Source: Burkholderiales bacterium
GTDB lineage: Bacteria > Pseudomonadota > Gammaproteobacteria > Burkholderiales > CAIKXV01
Assembly: GCA_019751575.1 (NCBI GenBank)
Contig: JAIENF010000647.1
Location: 1-5,701, forward strand
DNA: 5,701 nucleotides
Reading direction: 5' to 3'
Positions 1-5,701 of the stretch are shown piece by piece; position 1 is the stretch's first letter, and every line of letters begins with the position of its first letter. The translations under genes were made by a program, and so were the position numbers. The notes below the pieces were generated by a model. The model did not search any database, was not told the DNA's origin, and saw only the letters and a program-made list of their open reading frames with translations.

Positions 1-63
1 CCAAGGCCTGACGGGAGAGGGTCAGCCGTTCCAATCGGCACGCCGCGAGGGCGCGCCAGCCGG

Positions 64-612
64 TTACTTGGCCGGCACCTGCGACGAGCTCGCCGGCGGC
101 GCGGCCGGCGGCTTGCACCATGAATCGGCAGACCTGCGCGCCTCGACCAGCTCGCGCTCCCGTTCCTTGTCGTCCAGGAACAGCCTTTCTCCGGTCTTGG
201 GGTCCAGGCGGGTGGCACGTCCGCCCGCCTGCAGGTTGCGCAGGTACCCCTGTGCCTGCTCGCATCGCTGGGCCCGCTCACGCGCCTCGGCATCCGCCTT
301 TTCCTGCTTGATGCGGTTCTCTTCGCGCTCGAGCTGTCGTTTGTTGAAATCGAGGGCCTTCTCGTTGAGCGTCTGCGACTTGCGCTCATCGGCCTTCGCC
401 GCCGGCACGCTGGTGGATGACGGCGCCGGCGCGGCGGTACGCGCGCCCTTGACATTCAGGTCCTTGACGTTGCCTTCGGGCGGACGATCGGAGACCTGGC
501 GCCGCCCCTGGTCGTCGGTCCAGCTGTAGATCTGGCTGAGTACGGGGGCGGAGACGCCGAGCATCAGCGCGAACAGCAGAGGGGTGGCCGGGATGGCCCT
601 GATCGAGGACAT
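64..612 (-). CDS. DUF4124 domain secreted/periplasmic coiled-coil protein
   Basis: This 182-residue protein has a Sec-type N-terminus: MSSIR, a hydrophobic stretch at about residues 8-24, and a plausible signal peptidase I site after VLS (26/27). The mature protein begins with QIYSWTDDQGRRQVSDRPP, the typical DUF4124 pattern (Tyr-x-Trp-x-D-x-x-G, then a D-x-P end), at about 27-47. A Pro/Ala/Ser linker (59-72) follows, then a highly charged probable coiled coil (about 75-126) and a second charged helix (about 148-164). Two cysteines (117 and 166) could form a disulphide if it is periplasmic. I chose the ATG at 612 because AGGAG (618-622, minus strand) lies 5 bases upstream and the signal peptide starts there; the longer reading to 768 adds 52 non-signal-like residues. 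The gene is divergent from guaB. The domain family is common in proteobacterial envelopes but its function is unknown, and I infer none. Confidence 0.85.
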   Translation of the reverse strand: MSSIRAIPATPLLFALMLGVSAPVLSQIYSWTDDQGRRQVSDRPPEGNVKDLNVKGARTAAPAPSSTSVPAAKADERKSQTLNEKALDFNKRQLEREENRIKQEKADAEARERAQRCEQAQGYLRNLQAGGRATRLDPKTGERLFLDDKERERELVEARRSADSWCKPPAAPPASSSQVPAK

Positions 613-3972
<3,360 letters not shown>

Positions 3973-3990
3973 AACGCCTGCTTTCGAGGA

Positions 3991-4070
3991 CTATCGCTAC
4001 CTATCGAAATAATTATGTAAGTGGCTGATATACAGAAATAAGACCTTTCAGTACCTATCGCTACCTATCG
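3991..4070 (+). repeat. Two direct copies of a CTATCG-based 16-mer
   Basis: CTATCGCTACCTATCG occurs exactly at 3991-4006 and again at 4055-4070, 64 bases apart. Each copy contains CTATCG twice, 10 bases apart (about one helical turn), so there are four CTATCG hexamers in total at 3991, 4001, 4055 and 4065. The second copy is flanked by GTACC (4051-4055) and GGTAC (4073-4077) in inverted orientation. Helically phased hexamers next to a recombination site suggest a protein binding site, perhaps for integrase or excisionase; no protein can be named. Confidence 0.75.
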
Positions 4071-4087
4071 GTGGTACCCAGTTCAAT

Positions 4088-4240
4088 CTGACGGTATATC
4101 TGACGGTAGAAATTCCAAGCGCTCCTGCCATAAAAAATATACCGTCAACCAGAATTGGCGTTTGACGGTAGAAAAATAGATAGAAATCGTTATAAAACAA
4201 TAGATTATGAAGAAATAGCAGGTTTTATGGCCTGACGGTA
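4088..4240. repeat. Five TGACGGTA boxes, possible integrase arm-type sites
   Basis: The octamer TGACGGTA is found at 4089-4096, 4101-4108, 4163-4170 and 4233-4240 on the plus strand, and at 4140-4147 on the minus strand. The base before each box is C or T, and an A/T-rich run usually follows, giving roughly YTGACGGTAKAWW. The first two start 12 bases apart. The last box overlaps TATAAT at 4239-4244. Mixed-orientation short repeats between an attachment site and an integrase gene resemble the arm-type sites bound by the N-terminal domain of tyrosine recombinases. The overlap with a -10 element would also allow autoregulation. The binding protein is inferred. Confidence 0.7.
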
Positions 4241-4244
4241 TAAT
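4215..4244 (+). promoter_or_regulatory. Probable original integrase promoter (-10 at 4239-4244)
   Basis: A perfect TATAAT lies at 4239-4244 and overlaps the last TGACGGTA box. The best -35 candidate, ATAGCA at 4215-4220 with an 18-base spacer, is weak (three of six positions), so activation or a different -35 is possible. If the insertion sequence is removed in thought, this -10 ends about 33 bases upstream of the integrase ATG, a normal promoter distance. Today it faces into the left end of the insertion sequence and could drive the transposase genes. Confidence 0.5.
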
Positions 4245-4262
4245 TTTGGCGTTAGGGAGAGC

Positions 4263-4304
4263 GGGCCCCAGGAATTCGGACACCCGGATAAGTGAAGTCT
4301 CTGC
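4263..4304 (+). repeat. Left inverted repeat of the IS3-family element
   Basis: The left end carries GGCCCCA (4264-4270), GGACA (4278-4282) and the subterminal block GATAAGTGAAGTCTCTGC (4287-4304). Each has a reverse-complement partner at the right end. The spacing between outer and subterminal blocks is 16 bases here and 25 at the right end, so the two ends are imperfect repeats. Confidence 0.75.
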
Positions 4305-4345
4305 TCCAATAGGCGGCGCCAGGCGCCCAGACAGGAGCATAGACG

Positions 4346-4630
4346 ATGAGACGACCCCGCAGGAACCACTCAGCCGCCTTCAAGGCGAAGGTGGCGTTGG
4401 CCGCTTTGAGAGGCGAGCACACGCTGGCGCAGCTGGCTGAGCGTTTCGATGTTCACCCGAACCAGATCACGCAATGGAAAGGCGAGCTGCTGGAACGAGC
4501 GTCGAGCGTATTCGCCACCGCCAGCGACAAGCGTGAGGCCGGCCCAGACCTGAAAGCCCTTCACGCGAAGATCGGCCAGCAGGCACTGGAGATCGATTTT
4601 TTGTCCGGCGCGCTCGGGCGCGAGAAATAG
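4346..4630 (+). CDS. IS3-family transposase OrfA (HTH protein)
   Basis: OrfA, 94 residues, binds the ends of its insertion sequence. It has a basic start ([21 protein letters not shown]) and a helix-turn-helix at about residues 26-46 ([20 protein letters not shown]). A leucine-zipper-like helix at about 70-90 ([18 protein letters not shown]) probably mediates dimerisation. The ATG at 4346 has AGGAG (4333-4337) 8 bases upstream. Length and domains are normal for IS3-family OrfA, and the frame is undamaged. Ribosomes that slip at 4597-4603 make the OrfAB transposase instead; those that do not slip stop at 4630, giving OrfA, which in related elements regulates transposition. Confidence 0.93.
   Translation: MRRPRRNHSAAFKAKVALAALRGEHTLAQLAERFDVHPNQITQWKGELLERASSVFATASDKREAGPDLKALHAKIGQQALEIDFLSGALGREK
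4597..4622 (+). promoter_or_regulatory. Programmed -1 frameshift signal for OrfAB
   Basis: The heptamer T TTT TTG at 4597-4603 is in the exact phase needed for a -1 slip in the orfA frame (GAT TTT TTG = Asp-Phe-Leu, residues 84-86). Five bases later a perfect GC stem CGCGC (4609-4613) / GCGCG (4618-4622) with loop TCGG begins, a suitable position for a stimulatory hairpin. After the slip the frame is open through [14 protein letters not shown] into the orfB ATG. The fused OrfAB would run from 4346 to 5472 and have 375 residues. The mechanism is established for IS3-family elements; its efficiency here is unknown. Confidence 0.8.
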
Positions 4631-4644
4631 CCGAACGCAAGAGC

Positions 4645-5472
4645 ATGATCGACTCCACCCACAAGCTGCCCGTCGTCCAACAGGTCCGCCTGCTATCACT
4701 GGCGCGCTCCACGGCGTATTACCAGCCTCGGCCGATCCCGGTCGAGGACCTTCAGCTCATGCGCCGCATCGACGCGCTGCATCTGGAGCACCCGTTTGCC
4801 GGTGCCCGCATGCTGCGTGACCTTCTTCGGCAGGACGGCTACTTCGTTGGCCGCAAGCATGTGGGGACGCTGATGGGCCTCATGGGGATCGAGGCGCTGT
4901 ACCGCCGTCCGAACACCAGTCGTCGGCATCCAAAGCATTCGGTCTATCCGTACCTGCTGCGCAATCGAGTCATCGATCAGCCCAACCAGGTCTGGGCCAT
5001 GGACATCACCTACATCCCGATGACCCGCGGCTTCGTCTACCTCGCGGCGATCATCGACTGGGCAACGCGCCGAGTGTTGGCTCATCGGGTATCGATCTCG
5101 ATGGACACGGGCTTCTGCATCGACGCGATCGAAGAGGCCATAGCCAAGTACGGCACGCCGGCGATCTTCAATACCGACCAGGGTAGCCAGTTCACCAGCG
5201 GGGATTTCATCGCCGTGCTCAGCCGCGAGGGCATCGCCATCAGCATGGACGGCAAGGGCTGCTGGCGCGACAACGTGTTCGTCGAGCGGCTCTGGAAGTC
5301 GGTGAAGTACGAGGAGGTCTACCTGCACGCGTACGACAGCGTGAGCGCAGCGCGCGAAGGCATCGCTCGCTACCTGGCGTTCTACAATAGCCAGCGTCCG
5401 CATAGCGTTCATCAGGGCCGAACGCCCGATCAGATGTACTTCGGCATGCAACAACTGCAGTTGGCAGCATGA
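4645..5472 (+). CDS. IS3-family transposase OrfB (DDE integrase domain)
   Basis: OrfB, 275 residues from the ATG at 4645, carries the catalytic domain that cuts and joins the insertion sequence ends. An HTH_21-like N-terminal part (about 35-95, ending IEALYRRPNTSRRHP) precedes an rve-type retroviral-integrase core. The acidic triad is intact: Asp120 in WAMDITYIP, Asp178 in FNTDQGSQFTS and Glu214 in FVERLWKSVKYEE. The 35 residues between the second Asp and the Glu, and Lys221 seven residues after the Glu, fit DD(35)E exactly. The C-terminus (YNSQRPH, then GRTPDQMY) is the normal family ending. The frame is -1 relative to orfA, and no good ribosome binding site precedes the ATG (AAGAG only one base away), so the working product is probably the OrfAB fusion. 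Confidence 0.95.
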   Translation: MIDSTHKLPVVQQVRLLSLARSTAYYQPRPIPVEDLQLMRRIDALHLEHPFAGARMLRDLLRQDGYFVGRKHVGTLMGLMGIEALYRRPNTSRRHPKHSVYPYLLRNRVIDQPNQVWAMDITYIPMTRGFVYLAAIIDWATRRVLAHRVSISMDTGFCIDAIEEAIAKYGTPAIFNTDQGSQFTSGDFIAVLSREGIAISMDGKGCWRDNVFVERLWKSVKYEEVYLHAYDSVSAAREGIARYLAFYNSQRPHSVHQGRTPDQMYFGMQQLQLAA

Positions 5473-5481
5473 CAGTGAATC

Positions 5482-5520
5482 GGGTCAGTCAGCGCGCCCA
5501 CCCGTGCCATGACTGATCCC
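5482..5520 (+). other. Hairpin after orfB within the insertion sequence
   Basis: GGGTCAGTCA (5482-5491) pairs with TGACTGATCCC (5510-5520) over ten base pairs with one bulged T, around an 18-base loop. It begins ten bases after the orfB stop. It lacks a following T tract, so it is not a standard rho-independent terminator. It may slow transcripts leaving the transposase gene towards the integrase gene, but this is inference. Confidence 0.4.
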
Positions 5521-5526
5521 CACACC

Positions 5527-5577
5527 GCAGAGACTCCACTTATCTTCCTCGAAAACCTGTCCAAGTACGTGGGGCCA
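5527..5577 (-). repeat. Right inverted repeat of the IS3-family element
   Basis: Read on the minus strand, this end begins TGGCCCCA (5577-5570), then TTGGACA, then GATAAGTGGAGTCTCTGC (5544-5527), mirroring the left end with one mismatch in the 18-base subterminal block. The family-typical TG terminus is present here but not at the left end. Confidence 0.75.
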
Positions 5578-5594
5578 GCTCTGGGAGATCGCCA

Positions 5595-5701
5595 ATGCTG
5601 TCCGACGCCACGCTCAGGAACATCAAACCAGAGGCTGCCAACTACAAACTCGCGGATCGAGACGGGATGTACGTGACCGTCACACCGAAGGGAACGATCA
5701 C
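5595..5701 (+). CDS. Tyrosine-recombinase island integrase, N-terminus only (DUF4102)
   Basis: This gene runs off the window; 35 complete codons are visible. The product begins MLSDATLRNIKPEAANYK, then LADRDGMYVTVTPKGTI. This is the DUF4102 / phage P4-type integrase N-terminal pattern (start, then xLKP, then LxDxxGxxxxVxPxGxx), the arm-site DNA-binding domain of integrases that insert islands. GGGAG at 5583-5587 lies 7 bases before the ATG. The catalytic domain (Arg, His, Arg, Tyr) is not visible, so integrity cannot be judged. It is on the same strand as guaA, as expected for an island inserted at the guaA 3' end. An insertion sequence ends about 17 bases before the ATG, removing the gene from the repeats and -10 element that probably controlled it. 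Confidence 0.85.
   Translation, partial: MLSDATLRNIKPEAANYKLADRDGMYVTVTPKGTI

Larger units (their letters stand above)
3973..4262. other. AT-rich gene-free island end, repeat-rich
   Basis: These 290 bases hold no credible gene. By hand count 63 of 170 bases over 4081-4250 are G or C, much lower than the flanking genes. The stretch contains the paired 16-mers at 3991 and 4055, the five TGACGGTA boxes at 4089-4240, a perfect TATAAT at 4239-4244 and, at 3982-3987 / 4004-4009, a short inverted repeat TTTCGA / TCGAAA around the first 16-mer. I see no rho-independent terminator with a T tract after guaA. The composition and repeats fit the region between an attachment site and an integrase gene, where recombinase, excisionase and bending proteins bind. 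Confidence 0.6.
4263..5577 (+). mobile_element. IS3-family insertion sequence, apparently intact
   Basis: The element is about 1.3 kb and holds overlapping-frame transposase genes orfA and orfB with a -1 frameshift signal between them, the hallmark of the IS3 family. Its ends are recognised by matching inverted sequences: GGCCCCA at 4264-4270 against TGGGGCC at 5570-5576, GGACA at 4278-4282 against TGTCC at 5558-5562, and an 18-base subterminal block (17 of 18 identical). The right end finishes in CCA, giving the usual CA terminus, whereas the left end reads GGG rather than TGG. A 3-base duplication AGC (4260-4262 and 5577-5579) is possible only if the last A belongs to the target, so the outer boundaries are uncertain by one or two bases. 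I do not assign a subgroup. Confidence 0.88.

Noticed and set aside
68..529. Plus-strand frame opposite the DUF4124 gene
   Set aside because: It is low-complexity Arg/Ser/Ala sequence antisense to a gene with a signal peptide and ribosome binding site.
3973..4020. Rho-independent terminator after guaA
   Set aside because: The TTTCGA / TCGAAA pair has a 16-base loop, a weak stem and no T tract.
3991..4240. CRISPR-like array
   Set aside because: The repeats are only 8 or 16 bases, unevenly spaced and partly inverted, without regular spacers.
4083..4340. 85-residue minus-strand frame in the AT-rich spacer
   Set aside because: It crosses the insertion sequence boundary, so its two halves have different origins, and it shows no recognisable domain.
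4246..4440. Plus-strand frame across the left insertion sequence end
   Set aside because: It straddles the junction and overlaps orfA in another frame; orfA has the HTH domain and the ribosome binding site.

Overview
The window looks like a G+C-rich proteobacterial chromosome. The GuaA and GuaB protein style (for example the SGSH loop and the [10 protein letters not shown] and PPATIEWE segments of GuaA) and the arrangement of a DUF4124 secreted protein beside guaB-guaA recall Betaproteobacteria, probably Burkholderiales-like. This is a judgement from memory of the families, not a search result.

Layout. Positions 64-612 (minus) encode a secreted DUF4124 protein with a coiled coil. A divergent intergenic region (613-917) carries a clear sigma70-type promoter for the guanine nucleotide operon. 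guaB (918-2378, IMP dehydrogenase) and guaA (about 2368-3972, GMP synthase) overlap or abut and make GMP from IMP in two consecutive steps: IMP to XMP, then XMP to GMP.

Immediately after the guaA stop the character changes. Positions 3973-4262 are AT-rich (63 G+C in 170 bases over 4081-4250 by hand count), carry no gene, and hold two families of short repeats: two copies of a 16-mer CTATCGCTACCTATCG and five copies of the octamer TGACGGTA (four direct, one inverted). The window ends with the first 35 codons of a tyrosine-recombinase integrase with a DUF4102 N-terminal domain (5595 onward). The 3' end of guaA is a known integration site for genomic islands, so I read 3973 onward as the left end of an integrated island: the attachment site at the guaA tail, an arm-site and promoter region, then the integrase gene.

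Between the repeat region and the integrase lies an apparently intact IS3-family insertion sequence (about 4263-5577) with orfA, orfB, subterminal inverted repeats, an intact DD(35)E triad and a textbook -1 frameshift signal. It has separated the integrase gene from its probable promoter and probable integrase-binding repeats by about 1.3 kb, which may have changed or crippled island excision. This nested structure (housekeeping operon, island end, IS inside the integrase control region) is the most interesting thing here. I see no unknown multi-gene system in the window; any cargo would lie downstream of it.
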